Shown: positions 1 through 9,168, counted from the first letter of the stretch. The stretch: DNA of 39,122 bases from Acetobacteraceae bacterium (GCA_030041255.1 JASHOF010000066.1:1-39122), one strand, 5' to 3'. Made by a program: numbers and translations. Notes: generated by a model from the letters alone, not told the origin.

Positions 1-327
1 TCCGCCGGCCCCGAAGGCATCGAGATGCTGCGCGACGGCGGCACCTATATCGAGATGGGCCAGTTCACCGACGCCGGCGCCATCGAAACGAGCTGGCATC
101 GAATCTGCACCAAGGACATCACGATCCTCGGAAGCTGGGCCTTCACCGCCGACGACATCTGGTCCGGAATCAAAATGCTCGACCGCTCGCGCGCCCGCTA
201 TCCCTTCCGCGAGATGCAGGCCTGGTTTCCGTTTTCCGAGGCAGGCATCAGCGAGGCGATCGCCGCCGCCCGCGCCATGCGCTGCGTCAAGGCAACGATC
301 GTGCCGGATGCCGCGCTCGCCGCGTAA
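1..327 (+). CDS. Zinc-type alcohol dehydrogenase, C-terminal part (5' truncated by window edge)
   Basis: The reading frame is open from base 1 and ends at TAA 325-327, so about 108 C-terminal residues are visible. The sequence resembles the end of the medium-chain dehydrogenase/reductase (zinc alcohol dehydrogenase-like) fold: a glycine-rich stretch (LRDGGTYIEMGQF) at the Rossmann domain, a TILGSWAF strand, and a closing PFSEAGISEAIAAARA helix followed by KATIVPD. Members oxidise alcohols or reduce carbonyls using NAD(P). The catalytic zinc region lies outside the window, so substrate and exact subfamily cannot be told. The next gene is convergent and encodes another dehydrogenase; a shared pathway is possible but not shown. 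Confidence 0.75.
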   Translation, partial: SAGPEGIEMLRDGGTYIEMGQFTDAGAIETSWHRICTKDITILGSWAFTADDIWSGIKMLDRSRARYPFREMQAWFPFSEAGISEAIAAARAMRCVKATIVPDAALAA

Positions 328-359
328 AGCAGCACAGCATCGCCCTTACTGTCTCCTTG

Positions 360-1118
360 CTACGGCTTGCTCCGCTCCGCTTGCAGGCCGCTTGCCTGCC
401 AGCCCCCGTCCACGTTCAGCACGTGGCCGGTGATGAAGGCGGACTCGTCCGAGGCAAGAAACAGTGCCGCCGCCGCCACTTCTTCGGGCTTTCCATAACG
501 GCCGAGCGGAGTGAGCGCGAGCCAGCGTTGCCGCACCGCCGGATCGTGCATCCCCGCCGTCATCGGCGTCTCGATCGGCCCGGGCGCCAGGGCATTCACC
601 CGGATGCCGTGCGGCGCAAGCTCGGTCGCCATCACCTGCGTGAGCGCAATCACCCCGCCTTTCGAGGCCGCGTAGGCGGCGCGCCCGGCATTGCCGCGCT
701 GCCCGGAAACCGAGGTGATGGTCACGATCGCACCGCCGCCCGCCGCCGCCATGCCCCGCGCCACCGCCTGCGACAGAAGAAAGGTACCGCGCAGGTTCAC
801 CGCCAGCACACGCTCGAGAACTTCCGGCGCTGTCTCCAGAAACGGATCGCCGGCCAGCACGCCCGCCGAATTGACCAGCACGTCGATCCGCCCGAGTGCG
901 CCGAGAATAGCCGCCACGCATCGGCCAACCGCCTCCGCGTCCGCCACGTCGAGGCAATAGCGAAACCGCCCCGGCTGGTCTGCCACCAGCGTCGTCCCCT
1001 CGGCGGCGATGTCGGCCGCGACCACCGTCGCACCCGCCGTCGCGAAGCGCTGCGCGATGGCTTGCCCGATGCCGGAAAGCCCGCCACTGACGAGCGCAAC
1101 CTTCTCCGCCAGCGACAT
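360..1118 (-). CDS. SDR family NAD(P)-dependent oxidoreductase
   Basis: A 252-residue classical short-chain dehydrogenase/reductase. The cofactor loop GGLSGIG is at residues 12-18, NSAG at 83-86, and the catalytic Ser138, Tyr149 and Lys153 lie in SVSGQ and YAASK. The family-typical end NVDGGW is present. A longer frame runs upstream through rpmG, but ATG at 1118 is chosen because the fold begins there (SLAEKVALVSGG) and a strong GAGGAGGG ribosome binding site lies six bases before it. Members reduce or oxidise carbonyl/hydroxyl groups; 3-oxoacyl-ACP reductase (FabG-like) and sugar or secondary alcohol dehydrogenases share this architecture, so the substrate is undetermined. It follows rpmG by 62 bp on the same strand and converges with the upstream zinc dehydrogenase. 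Confidence 0.88.
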   Translation of the reverse strand: MSLAEKVALVSGGLSGIGQAIAQRFATAGATVVAADIAAEGTTLVADQPGRFRYCLDVADAEAVGRCVAAILGALGRIDVLVNSAGVLAGDPFLETAPEVLERVLAVNLRGTFLLSQAVARGMAAAGGGAIVTITSVSGQRGNAGRAAYAASKGGVIALTQVMATELAPHGIRVNALAPGPIETPMTAGMHDPAVRQRWLALTPLGRYGKPEEVAAAALFLASDESAFITGHVLNVDGGWQASGLQAERSKP

Positions 1119-1180
1119 CGCGGCCCTCCTCGGCGATTTTCTTGTGCGAGCGGGTCGGTGCGGCTCTGCCCGATCCGGCC

Positions 1181-1348
1181 CTACTTGATCTTGGCTTCCT
1201 TGAAGGCGACGTGCTTGCGTACCTTCGGGTCGTATTTTCGAAACTCGAGCTTGCCGCTCGCCGTCCGCGTGTTCTTCTTCGTCACATAGAACACGCCGGT
1301 ATCGGCGGACGAGACGAGCTTGATCTGAACGGTATTGCTCTTGGCCAT
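1181..1348 (-). CDS. rpmG: 50S ribosomal protein L33
   Basis: A 55-residue ORF that reads [18 protein letters not shown] then FYVTKKNTR, followed by [14 protein letters not shown] and a KEAKIK end. This is the alphaproteobacterial L33 pattern and the usual length. It is a small basic protein of the large ribosomal subunit. This version lacks the zinc-binding cysteines of C+ forms. An AAGGGA ribosome binding site lies eight bases before the ATG, and a promoter candidate sits within 60 bp upstream. The position downstream of the rnr/topA group matches a gene order common in alphaproteobacteria. Confidence 0.95.
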   Translation of the reverse strand: MAKSNTVQIKLVSSADTGVFYVTKKNTRTASGKLEFRKYDPKVRKHVAFKEAKIK

Positions 1349-1370
1349 GATGGAATCCCTTGGTGCATGG

Positions 1371-1400
1371 AAAATGGCGCATCCGGGCGCGCAAGGTCAA
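1371..1400 (-). promoter_or_regulatory. Candidate sigma70-type promoter for rpmG
   Basis: On the minus strand a TTGACC box (1395-1400) is followed after 18 bases by CATTTT (1371-1376), and the rpmG start codon lies 22 bases further down. The -35 box matches five of six consensus bases and the -10 box is weaker. It would let rpmG be transcribed apart from the large operon upstream. Assigned by eye only. Confidence 0.4.
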
Positions 1401-1418
1401 GGCGGCGGCGCCGGCACC

Positions 1419-2963
1419 TCACCGTGGCGGCTGGAAAAGCGGCCGTCCGGCCGGTGGCAGCAGCGCGGCGGCGTAGGCGGCAGGATTGTCGATCAGGAAC
1501 CGCGCCGCCCGCAGATCCGCCTCGCTTCCGACCGCAGCCGGGCAGGCACTGCGGATCGCCAGGATCTGCGCCAGCGGCAACGGCGCGCGGGCGGTCTCGT
1601 GCTCGAAGATGGCGCGTGCCATCGGCTGCACCCCTTCGCCGAGCTGGGCAAGTTGGCGGTCGAGCCACGATGGGCCATGGCTCGTACACACCTGGGGCAG
1701 CACGCCAAGCCCCTCGATCGGCCATCCGCGCGGCGCCAGGACCCGGCTCCAGGTGACGAAAAGCTCCCCGCCGTTCGGCAACAGCTCGATCGTCTGGACA
1801 AGTCCCTTACCGAGCGTGGTGCTGCCCAGCACCACCGCCCGGCCGTTGTCCGCCAGCGCCGCGCTGAGAATTTCTGCCGCCGAGGCGGTCAGCCCGTCGA
1901 CCACCACCACCACCGGCAGTCCGCCCGCCAGATCCGCCCCCGCCGCCAGCCACAGATGCGAGGCGGACGGGTCACGCCCGGCAGTGCTCGCAATCACGCC
2001 CCGGGCCAGCAGCACATCCGCTGCATAGACCGCCTGGTCCAGGAGGCCTCCGCGATTTCCCCTGAGATCCAAAACGATACCTTTGGGCGGAGCGGCCACC
2101 GACAGCCCGGCGGCAATCTCGTCGGCCAGATGCGGGCCGGTGGTGGCGTCGAAAGCGCTGATCCGCAGCACCAGGAGATCACCGTCGCGCACGGAGAACA
2201 CGGTTTCCGGCGGCACATCACGCCGCACCAGCGCCACCGTCCGCACATGATGTGCGGAATCGGCGAACGTCAGCACGACCGCGCTTCCGGCAGGGCCCGC
2301 CATTTCGGCCTCGAGTGCACGCGGAGCTTTGCCTCTCGTTGTCGCTCCGTCCACGAACAGGAGCCGTTCCCCCGCATGAATGCCCGCCATCGCTGCCGGG
2401 CTGCCGATGACGACTTCGCGCACAAGGATCGCGCCATCCAGGGCGGCGAGCGTGATCCCCGTGCCCGCCTGGCCGGAGCGGGCAGCCCGCTCCGCCGCCG
2501 CCTCGCCAGGCGGCACGTAGCGGGAATAAGGATCGAAATGGTTGAAGAGTTCATCGAAAAACGCCTGGATCACGCCATCCGGCCCAAGCGCGCGGACCTC
2601 GCGCGAATTGTTCCACGCCACGGCGGCAAGATCCGCGATCGCCCGCCCCCAGGCAGGCACGTCCGCCGGCTTGGGCGCCGTCATGGCCGTGAGTACGCGG
2701 TCGGGTGACGCCAGGCTAAGCTTCCCCGCCGACAATTCCGTGGAGAGAGAGGGATCGAGCAGGGAAAGTCCGCCGAGCCCCCAGAGAGCGAGGGTCGGAA
2801 CCGGATACGGCGAGAGCGTGCGCGGCTCGATGAAAGCAAGTGCCTCGCCGAGAACTTCGGAAGTGAGCGTGGCCGGAAAGTGCGGTATCGATCCCTGCGG
2901 CGATGCCAGTGCCTCTGCCGGAGCCGTTACGAGGAGCAGCAGCAGCACCAGCCTGAGATTCAC
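1419..2963 (-). CDS. Exported S41-family (C-terminal processing) serine peptidase
   Basis: A 514-residue protein with an N-terminal signal peptide (LRLVLLLLLVTAPAEALA, residues 3-20). A poorly recognised region of about 130 residues is followed by a PDZ domain (about 165-250) and an S41 tail-specific protease domain (about 255-410). The Ser/Lys dyad is visible as Ser361 in GLTASAAEIL and Lys386 in TTLGKGLVQ; LDLRGNRGG at 299-306 is a family hallmark. Such peptidases cut the C-termini of periplasmic or envelope proteins. The start is GTG and overlaps the rnr stop by four bases (GTGA), indicating translational coupling at the end of the pyrB-to-rnr transcript. The long C-terminal extension has no domain I recognise. 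Confidence 0.85.
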   Translation of the reverse strand: MNLRLVLLLLLVTAPAEALASPQGSIPHFPATLTSEVLGEALAFIEPRTLSPYPVPTLALWGLGGLSLLDPSLSTELSAGKLSLASPDRVLTAMTAPKPADVPAWGRAIADLAAVAWNNSREVRALGPDGVIQAFFDELFNHFDPYSRYVPPGEAAAERAARSGQAGTGITLAALDGAILVREVVIGSPAAMAGIHAGERLLFVDGATTRGKAPRALEAEMAGPAGSAVVLTFADSAHHVRTVALVRRDVPPETVFSVRDGDLLVLRISAFDATTGPHLADEIAAGLSVAAPPKGIVLDLRGNRGGLLDQAVYAADVLLARGVIASTAGRDPSASHLWLAAGADLAGGLPVVVVVDGLTASAAEILSAALADNGRAVVLGSTTLGKGLVQTIELLPNGGELFVTWSRVLAPRGWPIEGLGVLPQVCTSHGPSWLDRQLAQLGEGVQPMARAIFEHETARAPLPLAQILAIRSACPAAVGSEADLRAARFLIDNPAAYAAALLPPAGRPLFQPPR

Positions 2964-4759
2964 CGCGATCGGCGTTGCCTTCCAGTGCGGTCGTCGCGCC
3001 GCGCACCGACGGGACCTTTTTCCAGGCGGGAAACCATCCGTCCGCTGACCGGGCAGGCCGCCACCAGGCGCACGCGAACGCGCTCGCCGGGCTGAAGACG
3101 CTGCCCGCTGCGCGCGCCGGAGAGGCTCGCTCTTTCCTTGTCGTAATGCCAGCTATCCCTCGGCAGCGTGGAAACGGGAATCACACTATCCGATCCACCG
3201 TCCTCCATTTTGACGAAAATCAAGGAACGCGTCACGCCGGAAATGCGCCCTTCTCCTATACTGCCGATGCGCCCCGCTTGCAGCGATGCCTCGGCACGCG
3301 CGAGCACTCCGCGCTCGGCCTCCACTGCGCGACGTTCGGTGAGCCGAAGATGCAGGGCAACCTCGCCCAGTGAACGGTGCCGCTCGCCCGGCAGAGCGCC
3401 GTTGCCCGGCGGCAGGCTGGAGGCCAGCGCCCGATGCACGAGAAGGTCGGCGTAGCGCCGGATCGGGCTCGTGAAATGCGCGTATGCCGGGAGTGCTAAG
3501 CCGAAATGGCCGCCATTCTCGGCCGCGTAAACCGCCTCGGGCAGGCTCTGCAGGACTTTCTCGGCAGCCACCTCGGCCCCCGCAGAGCCGGCCAGCGCCG
3601 CCAGCGCGGCGGTCAGATCGGCCGGCCGGATCGCGATTCCCGGCGGCAATCGCTGACCGAACTCGCCGAGGAAGTCTCGGAGGCTCGCGATCTTCTCCGC
3701 TGCGGGCCTGGCATGCACGCGATAGAGCCCGGGCAGGTTCCGGGCCAGCATTTCCTCGGCCGCGGCGACGTTGGCAAGGATCATGAAATCCTCGACCAGC
3801 CGGTGGCTGGGCAAGCGCACCTCGCGAACCACACCGATGACCCGGCCGGCCTCGTCGCATTGCACCGTGCGCTCGGGAAGTTCGATCTCCAGCGGCCCGC
3901 GCCTGGCTCGCTCCCGCTTCAGCGCGCCCCACGCGGCGTAGAGATTTCCGAGCGTGCCGCGCGGCAGCCCAAGCTCGTTTCCATGTTCCGCCGCGCGCTG
4001 CACTTCTCCGTAGGTCAGCCGGGCGGCACTTTGGATCAGTCCGCGACCGAAGCGGTGCCCGCGCTTCCGGCCTTCGGCATCGATCCGGATCTCGGTGAAC
4101 AGAACGCCCCGCTCCGCGCCCGGACGGAGGCTGCACCACTCCTCCGAAAGGGCTTCCGGCAGCATGGGCAGGACGCGGCCCGGCAGATAGACGCTGTTGC
4201 CGCGTTCCAGCGCCGCGCGATCGAGTGCGCTGCCGGGGTGTACGTAATGCGCCACGTCGGCGATCGCGACGACGATCCGGAAGCCTTGCCCCTCCGGCGT
4301 GGCGAACACAGCGTCATCGAAATCCTTTGCGTTTTCGCCGTCGATCGTCACCAGCGGCAGCGCGCGGAGATCGTCTCGCCCCGCTCCTTCCACTGCCCCG
4401 GCTCGAGCCGCTTCGGCCACGGCATCAGCCGGGAATTCCTCGGGAATCTCGAGGCTGCGGACGACGATCTGGTGCAGGGAATGTACGCCGTCGAACGGGC
4501 CCAGCCGCTCGGTGATGCGCACCGCGCGGGAGCCGAAGCCGCGTCGGGAAAGCGGCTCCACGAGCACGAGTTCGCCCGCCTCCGCGCCGCCGGCAGCGCC
4601 CGCCGGCACCGGCAAAGTCCCGCGGATACGCCGGTCGGCGGCAACGATCTCCCCCGCTTCGCCCCGCCGCCCGCCGGAATTCCCCGCGCGAAACACCCCG
4701 AGAAGCGGGCCAGATGCTTCAGGCGGTCCTTTGGCCGGAGAAGAACCGGTGCGCCGCAT
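2960..4759 (-). CDS. rnr: Ribonuclease R-like exonuclease, N-terminally short
   Basis: About 599 residues containing an RNB catalytic domain and a C-terminal S1 RNA-binding domain. The active-site block TIDGENAKDFDDAVF keeps the aspartates, and HFTSPIRRYADLLVHRA is the conserved RNB motif near the S1 domain. The protein processively degrades structured RNA 3' to 5'. Typical RNase R is about 730-800 residues and opens with a winged-helix domain and two cold-shock domains. Here only a region like the second cold-shock domain (GEIVAADRRIRGTLPVP onward) precedes RNB, because the frame abuts the topA stop. The start is uncertain: ATG 4759 (chosen; GAGG 12 bases upstream) or GTG 4777, two bases after the topA stop. 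The stop overlaps the S41 gene by four bases. Confidence 0.85.
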   Translation of the reverse strand: MRRTGSSPAKGPPEASGPLLGVFRAGNSGGRRGEAGEIVAADRRIRGTLPVPAGAAGGAEAGELVLVEPLSRRGFGSRAVRITERLGPFDGVHSLHQIVVRSLEIPEEFPADAVAEAARAGAVEGAGRDDLRALPLVTIDGENAKDFDDAVFATPEGQGFRIVVAIADVAHYVHPGSALDRAALERGNSVYLPGRVLPMLPEALSEEWCSLRPGAERGVLFTEIRIDAEGRKRGHRFGRGLIQSAARLTYGEVQRAAEHGNELGLPRGTLGNLYAAWGALKRERARRGPLEIELPERTVQCDEAGRVIGVVREVRLPSHRLVEDFMILANVAAAEEMLARNLPGLYRVHARPAAEKIASLRDFLGEFGQRLPPGIAIRPADLTAALAALAGSAGAEVAAEKVLQSLPEAVYAAENGGHFGLALPAYAHFTSPIRRYADLLVHRALASSLPPGNGALPGERHRSLGEVALHLRLTERRAVEAERGVLARAEASLQAGRIGSIGEGRISGVTRSLIFVKMEDGGSDSVIPVSTLPRDSWHYDKERASLSGARSGQRLQPGERVRVRLVAACPVSGRMVSRLEKGPVGARRDDRTGRQRRSR

Positions 4760-4778
4760 CCGCGATGGCCGCCTCACT

Positions 4779-7415
4779 TCATCCCACCACCTTGCGCCTG
4801 GTTTTCCCTGCCGCCGCCGCGGATCGCGCCTTCTTCGGCTCGGCTTTCGCCTTCGGCTCCGCCTTCGCCTTCGCCCCCGCGTTGCCCTGCTTCCGGCGGC
4901 CGAGGGTGCGGCCCTTCTCGGCCAGAAGCGCAACCGCCTGCTCGAGGGTCACGGCATCGAGTGCGAGATTCTTCGGCAGCGTCGCCACTTTCCGGCCGTG
5001 CTGCACATAAGGTCCGAAGCGGCCCTTGCGCACCAGCACCTCGGCTCCGTCAGCCGGGTGGGCGCCGAGAGTGCGCAGTCCGGCCAGCTTCTTTGCCAGC
5101 ACGTCGACGGCGCGGTTGAGGCCGACTGCCAGCACATCGTCGTCGCGGTCGAGCGAGGCGAATACATTGCCCAACTTCACGAACGGGCCGAACCGGCCGA
5201 TCCCGGCCGTGATGGGCTCCCCGGTTTCCGGATGCCGGCCGACCAGGCGCGGCAATCCCAGGAGGCCGAGCGCCTGCTCGAGCGTCAATGTCTCGCCGGC
5301 AAGCCCGCGCGGCAAGGTCACCCGTTTCGGTTTCTTCCCGGAACCCGCCCCGTTTTCCTTCTCCCCCGCCTCGCCCTGCTGGACATAAAGCCCGTACGGT
5401 CCGCGCCGGAGCGTGATCGGCTCGCCGCTTTCCGGATCGTTGCCGAGGAGGCGCTGGCCCTCCTTCAGCGAGTCGCTCGAATCGCCTTCCCCGTTCGCGA
5501 TCGCAAGCCGGCGCGTATACGGACATTCGGGATAGTTCGAGCAGCCGATGAAGGCGCCGAAACGCCCGAGCTTCAATCCGAGCCGCCCCTTGCCGCAGGA
5601 CGGGCAGAGCCGCGGGTCCGGCCCATCCGCGCGCGGGGGGAAGAAGTGCGGGCCGAGGTCCCGATCCAGCGCGTTGATGACATCGGAGATCTTGAGATCC
5701 TTGGTTTGGTCGATCGCGTGCGAGAACTCTTCCCAGAAAGCGCGCATCACGGAACGCCAGTCGGCGCGGCCACCGGAAATGTCGTCGAGCTGTTCCTCGA
5801 GCTCGGCGGTGAATCCGGTATCGACATAGCGGTTGAAGAAGCTGACGAGGAAGGCCGTCACCAGCCTGCCGCGGTCCTCGGGCACGAAGCGGCGCCTTTC
5901 CAGCCGCACATATTTCCGCTCCTGCAGGACCGAGAGAATCGCCGCATAGGTGGAAGGCCGGCCGATCCCCAGCTCTTCGAGCTTTTTCACCAGCGACGCC
6001 TCGGAATAGCGGGGCGGCGGCTCGGTGAAGTGCTGAATGGCGGCAACCTCGCCGAGCCCGAGCGGATCCCGCTCCGCCATCGGCGGCAGGGCGCGGTTTT
6101 CGTCGTCCTCTTCCGCCTCGTCGCGGTCCTCGTGATAGAGGCGGTAGAAGCCGTCGAAAGCGACGGTCGAGCCGCTGGCCCTGAGCCGCACCGTGCCCGT
6201 GGCATCGGCAATCTCGACAGCCACCTGGTCGAGTTCGGCGGCAGCCATCTGCGATGCCACGGCGCGCTTCCAGATCAGTTCATAGAGCTGGCGCTGTTCC
6301 GCCGTGAGGTGCTTCGCCACCGCCCCCGGCGTGCGGCCGACGTCGGTCGGGCGGATCGCCTCGTGCGCCTCCTGCGCGTTCTTCGCCTTCGCCGTGTATT
6401 CGCGCGGCGCGGGCGGCAGGTAATCGGCACCGAACGCCCCCTTCACATGGGCGCGGATGGCGCTCACCGCTTCGCGCGCCATCTGCACGCCGTCGGTCCG
6501 CATGTAGGTGATCAGCCCCACGGTCTCGCCGTCCAGGTCGACGCCTTCATAGAGCTGTTGCGCCACTCGCATGGTCGCCTGGGCGCGGAATCCGAACTTC
6601 CGGCTCGCCTCCTGTTGCAGGGTCGAAGTGGTAAAGGGCGGCGGCGGGCTGCGCCGCTGGCGCTTCCGCTCGATCGCGGCAACACGAAATTGTCCGGCCT
6701 CGACGGCGGCCTTCGCGCGCGCGGCTTGGGCCTCGGTCGCGAGGCTGAACTGCTCGAGCTTCTTCCCGTCGAGGTGGCTGAGCCGGGCGGTGAAGCGCTC
6801 ACCCTGCGGGGTGAGGAATCCCGCCTCGACGGTCCAGTATTCCTGCGCCCGGAAGACCTCGATCTCGGCCTCGCGCTCGCAGATCAGCCGCAGTGCCACG
6901 GATTGCACGCGCCCTGCGCTGCGGCTTCCCGGCAGCTTCCGCCACAGCACGGGCGAGAGCGTGAAGCCGACCAGGTAGTCGAGTGCCCGGCGCGCAAGGT
7001 AGGCCTCGATCAGCGGCTGGTCGAGTTCCCGCGGCTCCGCCATCGCCGCCCGGACCGCGCTTCTCGTGATCTCGTTGAAGGTGATGCGCCGGACCGCCAC
7101 TCCCTTCAGTGCATGCCTGCCCTCCAGCATGGCACGCACATGCCAGGAGATCGCCTCACCCTCGCGGTCCGGGTCGGTTGCCAGATAAAGAGTACGGGCG
7201 TCTTTCAGCGCCTTGGCGATCTGGGCGACCTGGCCCGCGCCCCGGGAGTCCGCCTCCCACTCCATGGCGAAGTCCTGCTCGGGACGGACGCTGCCGTCCT
7301 TCGGCGAGAGGTCCCGCACATGGCCGAGGCTCGCCAGCACGGTGTAGCCGCCGCCCAGATATTTGTTGATCGTGCGGGCCTTGGCGGGAGATTCGACAAC
7401 AACAACGTCGGGCAT
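4779..7415 (-). CDS. topA: DNA topoisomerase I
   Basis: An 878-residue type IA topoisomerase that relaxes negative supercoils. The TOPRIM domain is N-terminal (VVVVESPAKARTINKYLG at residues 4-21, DPDREGEA at 81-88). The catalytic tyrosine is Tyr304 in GLITYMRTDG. A C4 zinc-ribbon repeat with CPSCGKG and GCSNYPECPY is followed by further topoisomerase C-terminal repeats (RFGPFVKLG, RFGPYVQHG type). The end is a lysine/alanine-rich tail built from tandem AKAEPK units, typical of alphaproteobacterial TopA. An AGGA ribosome binding site precedes the ATG. The gene lies 29 bp after dprA in the same operon and directly before rnr. Confidence 0.97.
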   Translation of the reverse strand: MPDVVVVESPAKARTINKYLGGGYTVLASLGHVRDLSPKDGSVRPEQDFAMEWEADSRGAGQVAQIAKALKDARTLYLATDPDREGEAISWHVRAMLEGRHALKGVAVRRITFNEITRSAVRAAMAEPRELDQPLIEAYLARRALDYLVGFTLSPVLWRKLPGSRSAGRVQSVALRLICEREAEIEVFRAQEYWTVEAGFLTPQGERFTARLSHLDGKKLEQFSLATEAQAARAKAAVEAGQFRVAAIERKRQRRSPPPPFTTSTLQQEASRKFGFRAQATMRVAQQLYEGVDLDGETVGLITYMRTDGVQMAREAVSAIRAHVKGAFGADYLPPAPREYTAKAKNAQEAHEAIRPTDVGRTPGAVAKHLTAEQRQLYELIWKRAVASQMAAAELDQVAVEIADATGTVRLRASGSTVAFDGFYRLYHEDRDEAEEDDENRALPPMAERDPLGLGEVAAIQHFTEPPPRYSEASLVKKLEELGIGRPSTYAAILSVLQERKYVRLERRRFVPEDRGRLVTAFLVSFFNRYVDTGFTAELEEQLDDISGGRADWRSVMRAFWEEFSHAIDQTKDLKISDVINALDRDLGPHFFPPRADGPDPRLCPSCGKGRLGLKLGRFGAFIGCSNYPECPYTRRLAIANGEGDSSDSLKEGQRLLGNDPESGEPITLRRGPYGLYVQQGEAGEKENGAGSGKKPKRVTLPRGLAGETLTLEQALGLLGLPRLVGRHPETGEPITAGIGRFGPFVKLGNVFASLDRDDDVLAVGLNRAVDVLAKKLAGLRTLGAHPADGAEVLVRKGRFGPYVQHGRKVATLPKNLALDAVTLEQAVALLAEKGRTLGRRKQGNAGAKAKAEPKAKAEPKKARSAAAAGKTRRKVVG

Positions 7416-7444
7416 GTGATCCTGACAAGCTCCGCCATGGGATG

Positions 7445-8593
7445 CTATCCCCGGGTGCCGGAACGACTGATAACCCGGTTTCCGGGCAGCAGTTCAACCC
7501 GTCCGGCAACCTCGAGTTCCAAGAGGGCCGCGTTCACGGCGGCCGCGGAGAAGTGGCAGCGGCGCACGAGATCGTCAACCGTCGTCGGAGAAGAATCAAG
7601 CAGTTCAAGGATTTGTGCCTGTGCCTCGGGCGTCTCCGGCGATTCTTCGAAGGTTTCGGAGGCCACCGGAGCGGGGGCGGCGGCCGCCGGCTTCGGGCGC
7701 GAGAGCGGGAACAGCCGCCCCGCCTCGCCGACCGCCGCGGCCGAGGGCAGGTGTTCCAGCACGTCCGCCGCGTTCTCCACCAGATGCGCTCCCTGGCGGA
7801 TCAGGTCGTTCGAACCGCGGGTGCGCGGATCGAGCGGCGAGCCGGGCACGGCGTACAGCTCGCGTCCGGACTCGAGCGCAAGCCGCGCCGTGATGAGGCT
7901 GCCGGAGTGCGGCGCCGCCTCGATGACAACGACGCCGAGGGCAAGCCCGGCGATGATCCGGTTACGCCGCGGGAAATGCCGCGCCTGCGGGGCGGTCCCG
8001 AGCGGCGCCTCGCTGACCACCGCACCCTTCCCCGCGATGGCGGCCTGCAAGCCGCGATGCTGGGGCGGATAGGGCATATCGAGCCCGCCGGCGACGGCGG
8101 CAACGGTCCGTCCGCTCTCCAGCGCGCCGCGATGCGCGGCCGCATCGATGCCGCGCGCCATCCCGGAGACGATCGGCAAGCCGCCGGCGGCAAGCTCCGC
8201 CGCCAGTTCCTCGGCGATCCGCTGCCCGTTGGCCGAGGCATTCCTGCCGCCCACGATCGCAACCGCGCGCCCTGACAGCACGCCCGGGTCACCCAGCACG
8301 GCGAGGACCGGCGGCGCATCGGCCAGAAGCGCGAGCAGCGGGGGATATCCGGGCTGGTCCAGGATCAGCATCCGCCCGCCGAGTTTTTCCACGCCCGCCA
8401 GCTCGGACTCCGCCGCGTGGCGGGGCGGCACGCGCAATCCCCGGCTCCGCCCGCCCGCCCGGGCCAGCCCCGGCAGCGCCGCGAGTGCCGCCTGAGCAGA
8501 GCCGTAGCGTGCGATCAACCGCCGCCAGGCGATCGGTCCGAGCCCTTCGGTACGCACCAGGCGCAGCCGGTCGAGCACTTCCTCGGGCGTCAA
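7445..8593 (-). CDS. dprA: DNA-processing protein DprA
   Basis: A 382-residue DprA/Smf protein. An N-terminal helix-hairpin region (GLGPIAWRRLIARYG) is followed by the extended Rossmann fold with VAIVGGRNASANGQRIA, SGMARGIDAAAHRGAL, and FPRRNRIIAGLA, then EAAPHSGSLITA. A C-terminal winged-helix domain of about 60 residues (TVDDLVRRCHFSAAAVNAAL) is present. DprA binds incoming single-stranded DNA and loads RecA during natural transformation. The start is TTG and overlaps the plsY stop by four bases (TTGA), so translation is probably coupled. Presence of dprA alone does not prove competence. Confidence 0.96.
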   Translation of the reverse strand: MTPEEVLDRLRLVRTEGLGPIAWRRLIARYGSAQAALAALPGLARAGGRSRGLRVPPRHAAESELAGVEKLGGRMLILDQPGYPPLLALLADAPPVLAVLGDPGVLSGRAVAIVGGRNASANGQRIAEELAAELAAGGLPIVSGMARGIDAAAHRGALESGRTVAAVAGGLDMPYPPQHRGLQAAIAGKGAVVSEAPLGTAPQARHFPRRNRIIAGLALGVVVIEAAPHSGSLITARLALESGRELYAVPGSPLDPRTRGSNDLIRQGAHLVENAADVLEHLPSAAAVGEAGRLFPLSRPKPAAAAPAPVASETFEESPETPEAQAQILELLDSSPTTVDDLVRRCHFSAAAVNAALLELEVAGRVELLPGNRVISRSGTRG

Positions 8594-9168
8594 TGGCCGG
8601 CTCCGATTTTCGGTTCAGTACCCGAGAGAAGCCGGCGGATATTTTCCCCGTGCCTGAGGAACACCACGACCGCCAGTAACAGGCAGAGGCCGGCGAGCCG
8701 CCATTCTCCGAACAGCGCCGAAAGCACCGGGGCGGCGGCGAACGAACAGAGGGCGGAAAGCGAGGAGAGGCGAAAGGCTGCCGCCACCGCAACCCACACC
8801 AGGCAGGCGAGTACCCCGACCGTCCAGTTGGCGGCCAACAGAACGCCGAGGCCGGTTGCGACCCCCTTGCCGCCGCGAAAGCCGAGCCAGACCGGGGCGA
8901 CATGGCCGATCAAGGCACCGAATCCGCCGGCCAACCCGGCTTGCGGCCCGAACAGCCGGGCGGCCAGCAGAACGGCGACGACACCCTTGCCGGCGTCCAG
9001 CAGCAAGGTCGCCGCCGCCAGGCCCTTGTGCCCGGTGCGCAGGACATTGGTGGCGCCGATATTGCCCGAGCCGATGCGGCGGATATCGCCAAGCCCGGCG
9101 GCCCGGGTCAGCAACAGGCCGAACGGTACCGAGCCGATCAGATAGCCAAGCACCAGCCCCTTGATCAC
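8590..9168 (-). CDS. plsY: Acyl-phosphate:glycerol-3-phosphate acyltransferase PlsY
   Basis: A 192-residue polytopic membrane protein that transfers the acyl group from acyl-phosphate to glycerol-3-phosphate, the first step of phospholipid synthesis. PlsY signatures are clear: GYLIGSVPFGLLL at the N-terminus, RRIGSGNIGATNVLRTG, GHVAPVWLGFRGGKGVATGLG in the middle, and HGENIRRLLSGTE at the end. Several hydrophobic segments fit the family topology. The start is GTG at 9168 rather than the longer upstream frame, because it overlaps the stop of the pyrC-like gene by four bases (GTGA) and begins exactly where PlsY homology begins. The stop likewise overlaps the dprA start. Confidence 0.95.
   Translation of the reverse strand: MIKGLVLGYLIGSVPFGLLLTRAAGLGDIRRIGSGNIGATNVLRTGHKGLAAATLLLDAGKGVVAVLLAARLFGPQAGLAGGFGALIGHVAPVWLGFRGGKGVATGLGVLLAANWTVGVLACLVWVAVAAAFRLSSLSALCSFAAAPVLSALFGEWRLAGLCLLLAVVVFLRHGENIRRLLSGTEPKIGAGH

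Noticed and set aside
360-1400. Longer start for the SDR gene reaching back over rpmG
   Set aside because: The extra 94 residues read through rpmG in another frame and are not protein-like; the SDR fold and ribosome binding site place the start at 1118.
4299-8072. A 1257-codon plus-strand frame opposite rnr, topA and dprA
   Set aside because: It lies wholly antisense to three strongly supported genes and shows no recognisable domain.
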